From an uncultured Woeseia sp. (lineage in GTDB: Bacteria; Pseudomonadota; Gammaproteobacteria; Steroidobacterales; Woeseiaceae): 36,072 nt of DNA. Below the pieces are notes generated by a model, which ran no database searches, was not told the DNA's origin, and worked only from the letters and a program-made list of their open reading frames with translations. A program made the translations under genes and the position numbers. This document shows, one piece after another, positions 30,359 to 36,072 of the stretch (position 1 is the first letter of the stretch; the number at the start of each line of letters is the position of its first letter). The stretch lies in NCBI GenBank assembly GCA_937925605.1, contig CALALV010000172.1, forward strand, positions 1 through 36,072, written 5' to 3'.

Positions 30359-30364
30359 TATACT
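30359..30364 (+). promoter_or_regulatory. Possible mscL -10 element
   Basis: TATACT (5/6) lies 65 nt before the mscL start. The -35 region is poor. A 7-bp hairpin (GGGCAGC 30379-30385, GCTGCCC 30392-30398) follows in what would be the leader. Confidence 0.4.
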
Positions 30365-30428
30365 TCCCCTGCTCATCGGGGCAGCCGCGCTGCTGCCCGA
30401 TACGATAATCACAAACAAGGGGAATCCA

Positions 30429-30845
30429 ATGCTCAACGAATTCAAGAAATTCGCGATGCGCGGCAACGTCGTCGACATGGCCGTCGGTATCGTCATCGGC
30501 ACCGCGTTCGGCGCCATCGTCAAGTCGCTGGTCAGCGACGTGATCATGCCGCCGCTCGGCCTGGTTCTCGGCAAGGTCGACTTCAGCCAGCTGTTCGTCA
30601 ACCTGTCGGGAACCGAGTACCCGTCGCTGGCCGCGGCCCAGGAGGCCGGCGCGGCGACGATCAACTACGGCCTGTTCATCAACGCGGTCGTCAACTTCGT
30701 GATCGTCGCCTTCGCCATCTTCATGGTCGTGAAGGGCATGAACTCGCTGCAGAAGAAAGCCGAGGAGAAGCCTGAGGAACCGCCGAAGCCTTCGGCCGAA
30801 GTGCAGCTGCTGACCGAAATCCGCGATTCGCTGAAAGCCCGCTGA
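30429..30845 (+). CDS. mscL: Large-conductance mechanosensitive channel
   Basis: 138 residues, close to E. coli MscL (136). It opens MLNEFKKFAMRGNVVDMAVG, with the amphipathic N-terminal helix, and continues GIVIGTAFGAIVKSLVSDVI as TM1 (pore-lining, small residues). TM2 is NYGLFINAVVNFVIVAFAIF. The C-terminal charged helix ends AEVQLLTEIRDSLKA. The homopentamer opens under membrane tension and releases solutes on osmotic downshock. AAGGGGAA precedes ATG 30429. The gene has its own promoter-like region and a strong terminator, so it is a single-gene unit. Confidence 0.97.
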   Translation: MLNEFKKFAMRGNVVDMAVGIVIGTAFGAIVKSLVSDVIMPPLGLVLGKVDFSQLFVNLSGTEYPSLAAAQEAGAATINYGLFINAVVNFVIVAFAIFMVVKGMNSLQKKAEEKPEEPPKPSAEVQLLTEIRDSLKAR

Positions 30846-30876
30846 TCGCGCCCTGCGTCTCGATCCGAGAGATCCT

Positions 30877-30905
30877 GCCCCGCCCTCGCGGCGGGGCTTT
30901 TTTTT
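30877..30905 (+). terminator. Rho-independent terminator of mscL
   Basis: GCCCCGCC (30877-30884) pairs with GGCGGGGC (30890-30897) around CTCGC, followed directly by eight T (30898-30905). It acts only on the plus strand and also shields the convergent GGDEF gene that ends at 30913. Confidence 0.95.
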
Positions 30906-30912
30906 GCCTGTG

Positions 30913-32064
30913 TCAGTCGCTCGCGCGGCGCATTGCGTGCGAGCCGCTGGCGCCCAGCGGGCTCTGCGCGAACATCCTGCGGATGCGCTGCGTGTCCGCA
31001 ATGCCGGAGCGCGGGTCGACGACGTGCACCTGGTTGCGGCCGGCGTTCTTCGCCGCGTAGCAGGCCGCGTCGGCCAGCCGGAACAGCGAGCCCACGTCCT
31101 GCACGGCGCTGGTCGGCGCAACGCCGACGCTGATGCCGACCGAGAAGTACTCGCGGCCCCAGGCCAGGCGGTAGCCGGAGACGCTGTTACGCACGTTCTC
31201 GGCCACCTGCCGCGCGCGCTCCATCGTGCTGTCTTCGAGGAACACGCAGAATTCGTCGCCGCCCAGGCGACCGACGACCGACCGCGGACCGGCACAGTCG
31301 CGGATGATCCTTGACACGTCGCGCAGCAGCTTGTCGCCGGCCGCGTGGCCGGCGCTGTCGTTGACCTGCTTGAACAGGTCGAGGTCGCAATACAGCAGCG
31401 CGTGTCCGTCGTGGCGGCGGTCGAGTACGCGCTCGACGCTCATCTCGGTCTCGGCCCGGTTCAGCAGGCCGGTCAGTACGTCGACGCTGGCCTGGTGGCG
31501 CAGCTGTTCCTTGGCCCGTTGCAGCGAGCTCAGCAGCGCGCCGACGTAGGGCGGGATCAGCGCGAGCAGGATCAGGATGTTCGCGCTCAGGGTCCGGTTA
31601 GCGGCCCAGTAGTCGGACGTGAGCGACACGGCAGCGAAGCTGACAAAGCTCATCAGCGCACAGCCGTACAGGTAGGCATTGCCGTAGCGGAAACCGTTGC
31701 CGAGCGTGACCCAGAGGTAGATCGCGGCGACGCCGGCCGCGCCGGCCTCGCCCAGGTACATGGCCGTGGAAATGGCGAGCACGTCGTGGATCATGCCGAA
31801 GATGCGACGCGCCACCGACTTGCCGGGACGGAGGACTATGGCCACGGCCAGCGCCAGCGTGACGAACAGCGCCACCGACGTGGCCCAGCGGGCGAGGTAG
31901 ACGTAGTCGGGATTGCGCGCGCCGGCCGCGAAGTAGTCCGAGAAGAAATACACCGTGGCGACCGAGACGATGCCGAGGCGCACGGCGATCTGGATGTGCT
32001 CGGCGTCCTCGCGCCCGCGCATCCGCTCGCGTACGGTATCGAACAGCGTCCCGATCATCGGCAT
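30913..32064 (-). CDS. Membrane diguanylate cyclase (GGDEF)
   Basis: 383 residues from ATG 32064. A membrane sensor of five to six helices (about 25-190) contains ARWATSVALFVTLALAVAIV and IYLWVTLGNGFRYGNAYLYG. This style of sensor reminds me of the membrane part of RpfC-like DSF receptors. A GGDEF domain follows (about 205-365) with VDVLTGLLNRAETE, DLDLFKQVNDSAGHAAGD and intact GGDEF in VVGRLGGDEFCVFLED. The enzyme makes cyclic di-GMP. The RxxD inhibitory site expected just before GGDEF is absent (GPRS instead), so product feedback by that route is unlikely. It is convergent with mscL and divergent from the ATP-grasp gene. Confidence 0.93.
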   Translation of the reverse strand: MPMIGTLFDTVRERMRGREDAEHIQIAVRLGIVSVATVYFFSDYFAAGARNPDYVYLARWATSVALFVTLALAVAIVLRPGKSVARRIFGMIHDVLAISTAMYLGEAGAAGVAAIYLWVTLGNGFRYGNAYLYGCALMSFVSFAAVSLTSDYWAANRTLSANILILLALIPPYVGALLSSLQRAKEQLRHQASVDVLTGLLNRAETEMSVERVLDRRHDGHALLYCDLDLFKQVNDSAGHAAGDKLLRDVSRIIRDCAGPRSVVGRLGGDEFCVFLEDSTMERARQVAENVRNSVSGYRLAWGREYFSVGISVGVAPTSAVQDVGSLFRLADAACYAAKNAGRNQVHVVDPRSGIADTQRIRRMFAQSPLGASGSHAMRRASD

Positions 32065-32191
32065 TGGCCCCGGACCTGCGACCGGCCGCCCGGTCGAATG
32101 CGGTCCAGCATAGCTGCCGTCTATGGCGAATGCCGGGCATGCCGCACAGTTTCCGGCATCGGGCGCGGCGCTGGCCGGCCGCCGGCGCTTG

Positions 32192-32221
32192 TTGACGGCG
32201 CGCGCGACTTGCACTGAAAAT
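32192..32221 (+). promoter_or_regulatory. Candidate promoter of the ATP-grasp gene
   Basis: TTGACG (32192-32197; 5/6) and GAAAAT (32216-32221; 4/6) are 18 nt apart. They lie in the 235-nt gap between the divergent GGDEF and ATP-grasp genes, 78 nt before the start codon. Confidence 0.45.
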
Positions 32222-32299
32222 CGCGCTGCGCGACCGGCACCCCGCCTCGTCGCCGCATCTGGTCCGACCGTCACAATCCCGCCGCCCGCGAGGCTCGCC

Positions 32300-33598
32300 A
32301 TGCCCGACAACCCCCGCAAGTTCCTGTTCGTCTCGATCGACGCGCTGATCAGCGACATCGCCTGGATGGTCTCGCGCGAGGGCCACGAGGTCCGCTACTA
32401 CATCGGCAGCGAGAACGAGCGCTCGATCGGCGACGGTTTCGTCCCGAAAGTCGACGCCTGGGAGCCGCACGTCGACTGGGCCGACGTCATCGTGTTCGAC
32501 GACGTGCTCGGCCAGGGCGAGATCGCGCAGAGGCTGCGGGCCGAGGGCCACCACGTCGTCGGCGGCACCGCCTACACGGACCGGCTCGAGGACGACCGCT
32601 CCTTCGGCCAGGAGGAGTTGAAGAAGCACGGCGTGTCGATCATCCCCTTCCAGGACTACACCGACTTCGACACCGCGATCGCCCACGTCGAGAAGAATCC
32701 CGCGCCCTACGTGATCAAGCCGAGCGGCGAGGCGCAGAACATCAAGCGCCTGCTGTTCGTCGGCCAGGAGGACGACGGCAAGGACATCATTCACGTGCTG
32801 CAATCCTACAAGGCCGTCTACTCGGACACTGTCAAGCAGTTCCAGCTGCAGAAGCGCGTCCGCGGCGTCGAGGTCGCCGTCGGCGCCTTCTTCAACGGCA
32901 AGCAGTTCATGATGCCTATCAACGTGAACTTCGAGCACAAGCTGCTGTTCCCGGGCGACATCGGCCCGTCGACCGGCGAGATGGGCACCTGCATGTACTG
33001 GAGCGGGCCGAACAGGATCTTTTCGGCGACGCTGGCGAAGCTGGAAAGCAAGCTGGCCGAGGAAGGCTACGTCGGTTACATCGACGTCAACTGCATCGTC
33101 AACGGCCAGGGCATCTACCCGCTGGAATTCACCGCGCGCTTCGGCTACCCGACGATCAGCATCCAGGCCGACGGGCTGTCCATGCCGGTCGCGGATTTCC
33201 TGTACGGCATGGCGAGCGGCACGCTGACCAACTTCAAGTACAAACGCGGCTTCCAGATCGGCCTGCGGGTCGTCGTGCCGCCCTTCCCGTTCAATGACCC
33301 CAAGACCTTCGAGGCCAATTCGAAAGACCGGGTCGTGATCTTTCGCAAGCCGAACTACGAGGGCATCCACATCGAGGACGTCAAGCTCGTCAACGGCGAG
33401 TGGCTGATCACCGGGCACTCCGGCGTCGTGCTGATCGTCACCGGGCTCGGATCCTCGGTGAAGCAGGCCCAGGCACAGGCCTACCAGCGCGTCAGGAACA
33501 TCCTGATCCCGAACATGTACTACCGCAAGGACATCGGCGACCGCTGGTTCGAGGACCACGACCGCCTGCACACCTGGGGTTACCTGCGGGAGAGCTGA
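32300..33598 (+). CDS. ATP-grasp protein, PurD (GARS)-like
   Basis: 432 residues, ATG 32300 with GAGG 6 nt upstream. The ATP-grasp core is visible: YVIKPSGEAQNIKRLLFVG (lid strand), LQKRVRGVEVAVGAFFNGKQ (VE type), NFEHKLLFPGDIGPSTGEMG (matches the HK...GDxGPxTGxMG block of PurD), and YVGYIDVNCIVNGQGIYPLE with FTARFGYP (metal-binding Glu/Asn). The N-terminal domain SIDALISDIAWMVSREGHEV is not the usual PurD nucleotide loop. PurD joins glycine to phosphoribosylamine in purine synthesis; this looks like a paralogue that forms another amide or peptide bond. It has no purine or peptide-synthesis neighbours. Confidence 0.82.
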   Translation: MPDNPRKFLFVSIDALISDIAWMVSREGHEVRYYIGSENERSIGDGFVPKVDAWEPHVDWADVIVFDDVLGQGEIAQRLRAEGHHVVGGTAYTDRLEDDRSFGQEELKKHGVSIIPFQDYTDFDTAIAHVEKNPAPYVIKPSGEAQNIKRLLFVGQEDDGKDIIHVLQSYKAVYSDTVKQFQLQKRVRGVEVAVGAFFNGKQFMMPINVNFEHKLLFPGDIGPSTGEMGTCMYWSGPNRIFSATLAKLESKLAEEGYVGYIDVNCIVNGQGIYPLEFTARFGYPTISIQADGLSMPVADFLYGMASGTLTNFKYKRGFQIGLRVVVPPFPFNDPKTFEANSKDRVVIFRKPNYEGIHIEDVKLVNGEWLITGHSGVVLIVTGLGSSVKQAQAQAYQRVRNILIPNMYYRKDIGDRWFEDHDRLHTWGYLRES

Positions 33599-33607
33599 GC
33601 GGCTCCG

Positions 33608-33877
33608 TCAGGCAGTCCTGTCACGGGAGAACCAGCGACGCACCGTGCCGCGCGGCACGAGCTGCCAGGCACGCTCGTGCAGGTAGTAGATGACGATCTT
33701 CACGATCGGCTCCACGGCGCCGATCGCAAGCGCCATGGACCACTGGCCGGTCAGGAACAGCACGAGCAGTGCCGTCGTCACCGTGCCGGTGATGCGATAG
33801 GTGATCGCCTTCAGCAGGCTGCGCAGCCGCGACTCGCGCGCCTCTTCAGCCGCCGTATCGAAGTCTTCCTTGTTCAT
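33608..33877 (-). CDS. DUF2061 membrane protein
   Basis: 89 residues. ATG 33877 has GGAG 11 nt upstream. After a charged start it reads RLRSLLKAITYRITGTVTTA, LLVLFLTGQWSMALAIGAVE, PIVKIVIYYLHERAWQLVPR. These two membrane helices, the ITYRITGT element and the YYLHERAW ending define the DUF2061 family, small inner-membrane proteins of unknown role. Relatives are found beside or fused to adenylylsulfate kinase in some bacteria, but no such gene is here. It is convergent with the ATP-grasp gene, whose stop is 9 nt away. Confidence 0.9.
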   Translation of the reverse strand: MNKEDFDTAAEEARESRLRSLLKAITYRITGTVTTALLVLFLTGQWSMALAIGAVEPIVKIVIYYLHERAWQLVPRGTVRRWFSRDRTA

Positions 33878-33999
33878 CGTAATTGTTGCTCCATTGCGCC
33901 CGGACCCGTTCCGCGAGCCCGACTTTACCGAATCGGCGAGGTGGCGCCGCGCCCTTCTGCTAAGCTTGCGGTCTGCGCAAGCCGCGGGAGGCACCACGC

Positions 34000-34533
34000 A
34001 TGAAAGCTGAATCGAGGTTGCTCGAGATGCTGACGGGCTATGCCGCGTCGCACCGGCACCCGGTCAACGTCGCGGTGCACATGGTCGGGATACCGTCGAT
34101 CATGTTCGGCGCGCTGGTCGCGCTCAGCTGGGTGACGATCGGCATCGACGGCTTCTCCCTGAATCTCGCCTGGCTGCTCGTCCTCGCGTTCTTCGCGTTC
34201 TACCTGACGCTGGACGCGCTGTTCGCGGCCGTGTTCCTCGTCGTCGCGAGCCTGATGACGGTTGCCGCGATCCGCGTCGGGGAACTGCCGTTCGCGACTT
34301 CCGCAAGCATCGCGGCCGCAAGCTTTGTCGGCGGCTACCTCGCGCAGTTCGCCGGACACGCGATCGAGAAATCGCCGCCGGTCCTGCTGAAACACCCGGT
34401 GCAGGCCCAGCTGGCCGCACCGTTCTTCACGATCGTCGAGGCCTTCAAGCTGCTCGGGCTGCGCGACGAGTTGTTCGACGAGGTCCAGCGTCGCATCGAG
34501 GCACGCGGCGTACGGGCCGGCGGAGACGGCTGA
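34000..34533 (+). CDS. DUF962/Mpo1-like membrane protein
   Basis: 177 residues. GGGAGG lies 8 nt before ATG 34000. It begins with YAASHRHPVNVAVHMVGIPS, containing the His residues typical of the family. Several membrane helices follow, then GGYLAQFAGHAIEKSPPVLL, which holds the second conserved His cluster. In yeast the homologue Mpo1 is an Fe(II) dioxygenase that alpha-oxidises 2-hydroxy fatty acids; bacterial members are mostly untested. The conserved His pattern is kept here, so similar chemistry on membrane lipids is possible. Confidence 0.9.
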   Translation: MKAESRLLEMLTGYAASHRHPVNVAVHMVGIPSIMFGALVALSWVTIGIDGFSLNLAWLLVLAFFAFYLTLDALFAAVFLVVASLMTVAAIRVGELPFATSASIAAASFVGGYLAQFAGHAIEKSPPVLLKHPVQAQLAAPFFTIVEAFKLLGLRDELFDEVQRRIEARGVRAGGDG

Positions 34534-34542
34534 GCCGTCACG

Positions 34543-34571
34543 TTGCGTTTGCGGTTCCTGCTTCCTATCCT
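34543..34571 (+). promoter_or_regulatory. Possible promoter of the exported DUF4412-like gene
   Basis: TTGCGT (34543-34548) and TATCCT (34566-34571) are 17 nt apart, matching consensus 3/6 and 4/6. The start codon is 34 nt downstream of the -10. Confidence 0.35.
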
Positions 34572-34605
34572 GCAGGTAAACGAGACCTTTCACGGGGAGA
34601 ACACC

Positions 34606-35325
34606 ATGCGCCATGCGTTTTTCGTCATGCTGGTCGCGCTGCCGACTGCCGTATTCGCCGACTTCGAGATGCGCTACGACGACGGCACGGTCGGCCTCGT
34701 GGCCGACGGCAGGGTCATGTTCGGCGACGACCAGGATCGCTTCCTGATCGAGGCCGGCAAGGAAGAAATGCTGCTGATCGACGATCGCGAAAAGACGGTC
34801 ATGCGGGTCAAGCCGGGTTTCATGAAGGACATGATGGCGCAGGCGCGGGCCGAAATGGAGCAGATGCTCGCCGGCATGCCGCCCGAGCAGCGCGCGATGG
34901 TGGAGGCGCAGATGGGCAACATGCTGCCGCCGATGCCGGAGGACCTGCCGGCGCTCGAGATCGTGCGGACCGGCAACGAACACGAGGTCGCCGGCTACGA
35001 CTGCGACGAGGTCGAGGTCCGCACGGAGGCCGGCGCCGTCGAGGAAGTCCTGTGCGTCGCGGATGCGGACGAGCTCGGCATCGACGACGACGACTTCGAA
35101 ACGCTCACGGCAGCAATGCGCCAGATGATGGAAATGGCCTCGGTCGGCGCCAGCAACGTCCCGCAGGCCGACTTCGGCGAACTCGGCGGCGTGCCGATCC
35201 GCACCAGCGGCTCCGGCAATCCCTCCGCGCTCGTCAGCATCGACACGGGAGCGATCGACGCCGCGCGGATGCAGGTGCCGGCCGGCTACCGCGAAGTCAC
35301 GATGGAAGAAATGATGCGCCGTTAG
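34606..35325 (+). CDS. Exported DUF4412-like protein
   Basis: 239 residues from ATG 34606, which has GGGGAG 6 nt upstream. An in-frame earlier start at 34543 would sit inside the promoter candidate and before the signal peptide, so I reject it. The signal peptide is MRHAFFVMLVALPTAVFA. The mature part has FEMRYDDGTVGLVADGRVMF and LLIDDREKTVMRVKPGFMKD. A Met-rich helix (MAQARAEMEQMLAGMPPEQ, MVEAQMGNMLPPMPED) follows, then VAGYDCDEVEVRTEAGAVEE with the Cys of a YxC element. This layout resembles DUF4412 proteins of unknown function. The Met-rich stretch could bind metal such as copper, but that is a guess. Confidence 0.75.
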   Translation: MRHAFFVMLVALPTAVFADFEMRYDDGTVGLVADGRVMFGDDQDRFLIEAGKEEMLLIDDREKTVMRVKPGFMKDMMAQARAEMEQMLAGMPPEQRAMVEAQMGNMLPPMPEDLPALEIVRTGNEHEVAGYDCDEVEVRTEAGAVEEVLCVADADELGIDDDDFETLTAAMRQMMEMASVGASNVPQADFGELGGVPIRTSGSGNPSALVSIDTGAIDAARMQVPAGYREVTMEEMMRR

Positions 35326-35378
35326 CACGGCCCGTCCTGCCTGCCGCCCGCCGGCGGGCCCGCGGCAGCGCCCGCCCG

Positions 35379-36072
35379 TCAGGCGCAGCGCCGCAGCAGG
35401 TTCCACAGCAGCTGGTCGGCGGCCGCCTGCCAGGCAAGCGGCGCGCCGGGAATGTCCTCGCGCCGCTCGCCGTGCAGCACCCGTTGCAGCGTGTCGTCGT
35501 CGATGTCGCGCCCCGCCTCCAGCACCTGCACCCAGAAGGCGGCGTCGCGACCGACGATGCCTTCCGCGCCGGCGCACAGCTCGTTGCCGTCGGCATCGAG
35601 GACCGCGCCCGAGATCTGCAGAACTTCGATCGGCTTGTCGATGGCGCTCAGGAACCGCACGTCCTGCTCGTGCCGCGTCCCGAGGGCAACCTTCTTGCCG
35701 AGGAAGCCCTTGTCGGCTTTCGGGTACTGCACGAAGTCGAGCTGGGTCACGACGATGCGCGTTGCGCCGTCGCGAAGCGCGAGCGCGCTGGCCGCCTGTC
35801 GCCACGCACCTGCCGGACGCGCGTAGTGCACGACCATCGGCGGATACTTGTCGAAGGCCTCGCGCATGTCTTCGGCCCCGGCCGGCGCCGTCTCGCCCTC
35901 CGCGCTGCCGACGTAGAGCCACGGGCTGCCGGCCGGCAACTCGTCGTCGGCGCCGCGGCAGCAAGCCTGCGTGCGCAGGTGCGCGTCGATGGCCGCGCGC
36001 AGCGGCTCGAGGCGCGACGCGGCCCCGGGCTGCGCGCGCAGCGGCAGCAGCAGCGCCGGCTCCGGGGCGCCG
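35379..36072 (-). CDS. Unknown protein, 5' end beyond right edge
   Basis: At least 231 residues, open from the stop at 35379 through the right edge without a stop. Reading into the edge it gives EPALLLPLRAQPGAASRLEP. The visible part has Cys-Cys in RTQACCRGADDE, then ATRIVVTQLDFVQYPKADKG, VRFLSAIDKPIEVLQISGAV and AAFWVQVLEAGRDIDDDTLQ, ending in LAWQAAADQLLWNLLRRCA. I recognise no family. A TTG at 35939 could serve as start, but codon use and frame are the same upstream, so the gene most likely begins outside the window. Confidence 0.6.
   Translation of the reverse strand, partial: GAPEPALLLPLRAQPGAASRLEPLRAAIDAHLRTQACCRGADDELPAGSPWLYVGSAEGETAPAGAEDMREAFDKYPPMVVHYARPAGAWRQAASALALRDGATRIVVTQLDFVQYPKADKGFLGKKVALGTRHEQDVRFLSAIDKPIEVLQISGAVLDADGNELCAGAEGIVGRDAAFWVQVLEAGRDIDDDTLQRVLHGERREDIPGAPLAWQAAADQLLWNLLRRCA

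Noticed and set aside
28536..31295. 919-codon minus-strand open frame
   Set aside because: It is antisense to the GTPase, hybrid kinase and MscL genes, crosses the mscL terminator, and its composition is that of a complementary shadow.

Overview
The window is very GC-rich, densely packed double-stranded bacterial DNA with many ATGA-type start/stop overlaps. The gene content (split ABC efflux exporter, MscL, dodecin, BON-LysM protein, NhaC antiporter, DapF, OmpR-type regulator, GGDEF enzyme, c-type cytochromes) points to a Gram-negative pseudomonadote. A free-living, probably aquatic gammaproteobacterium is my best guess. The dapF gene carries motifs I associate with alphaproteobacterial DapF, so the class is not certain. 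I see no IS element, CRISPR array, rRNA or tRNA.

Layout. 1-883 (minus): DUF2256 zinc-ribbon protein, Tat-exported RidA-like protein and the first codons of an exported protein. 1067-2770 (plus): gamma-glutamyltransferase. 2771-3300: a gene-free gap with two inverted copies of a structured repeat. 3301-4634 (minus): di-heme cytochrome c and cytochrome c'-like protein. 4768-7599 (plus): exported TPR/beta-propeller protein, SSAT-like acetyltransferase and acetylpolyamine-amidohydrolase-like deacetylase. 7587-8615 (minus): exported HExxH protein. 8791-10588 (plus): NhaC-type antiporter and a small membrane protein. 10625-13644 (minus): M20 amidohydrolase, DapF-type epimerase, serine beta-lactamase-like lipoprotein. 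13750-16034 (plus): AlaX-type editing protein and a DUF418 membrane protein. 16107-21351 (plus): HlyD-type adaptor, ABC ATPase, two FtsX-type permeases and an EamA transporter. 21348-23575 (minus): small exported protein, DUF937 protein, BON-LysM protein, 5-formyl-THF cyclo-ligase. 23831-25068 (plus): dodecin, DUF4332 protein, Hpt protein. 25214-30320 (plus): a tight operon of response regulator, coiled-coil protein, membrane OmpA-type protein, Rab-like small GTPase and hybrid histidine kinase. 30429-36072: MscL, a membrane diguanylate cyclase, a PurD-like ATP-grasp protein, DUF2061, DUF962/Mpo1-like and DUF4412-like proteins, and a gene cut by the right edge.

Two things stand out. First, the 530-bp gap after ggt holds two 75-nt hairpins, one per strand. 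Each has a 27-bp stem and an identical 21-nt loop. Their stems differ at 12 base pairs, yet every pair is kept: seven double compensatory changes and five G-U-tolerated single changes. The G-U pairs give each copy its own sense strand. Second, the 24.7-30.3 kb block encodes all four parts of a His-Asp-His-Asp phosphorelay together with a Ras/Rab-type GTPase and an inner-membrane protein with an OmpA-like periplasmic end. The coiled-coil and OmpA-type proteins share an N-terminal LFG motif. I infer an envelope-linked GTPase signalling module; its function cannot be read from sequence alone.
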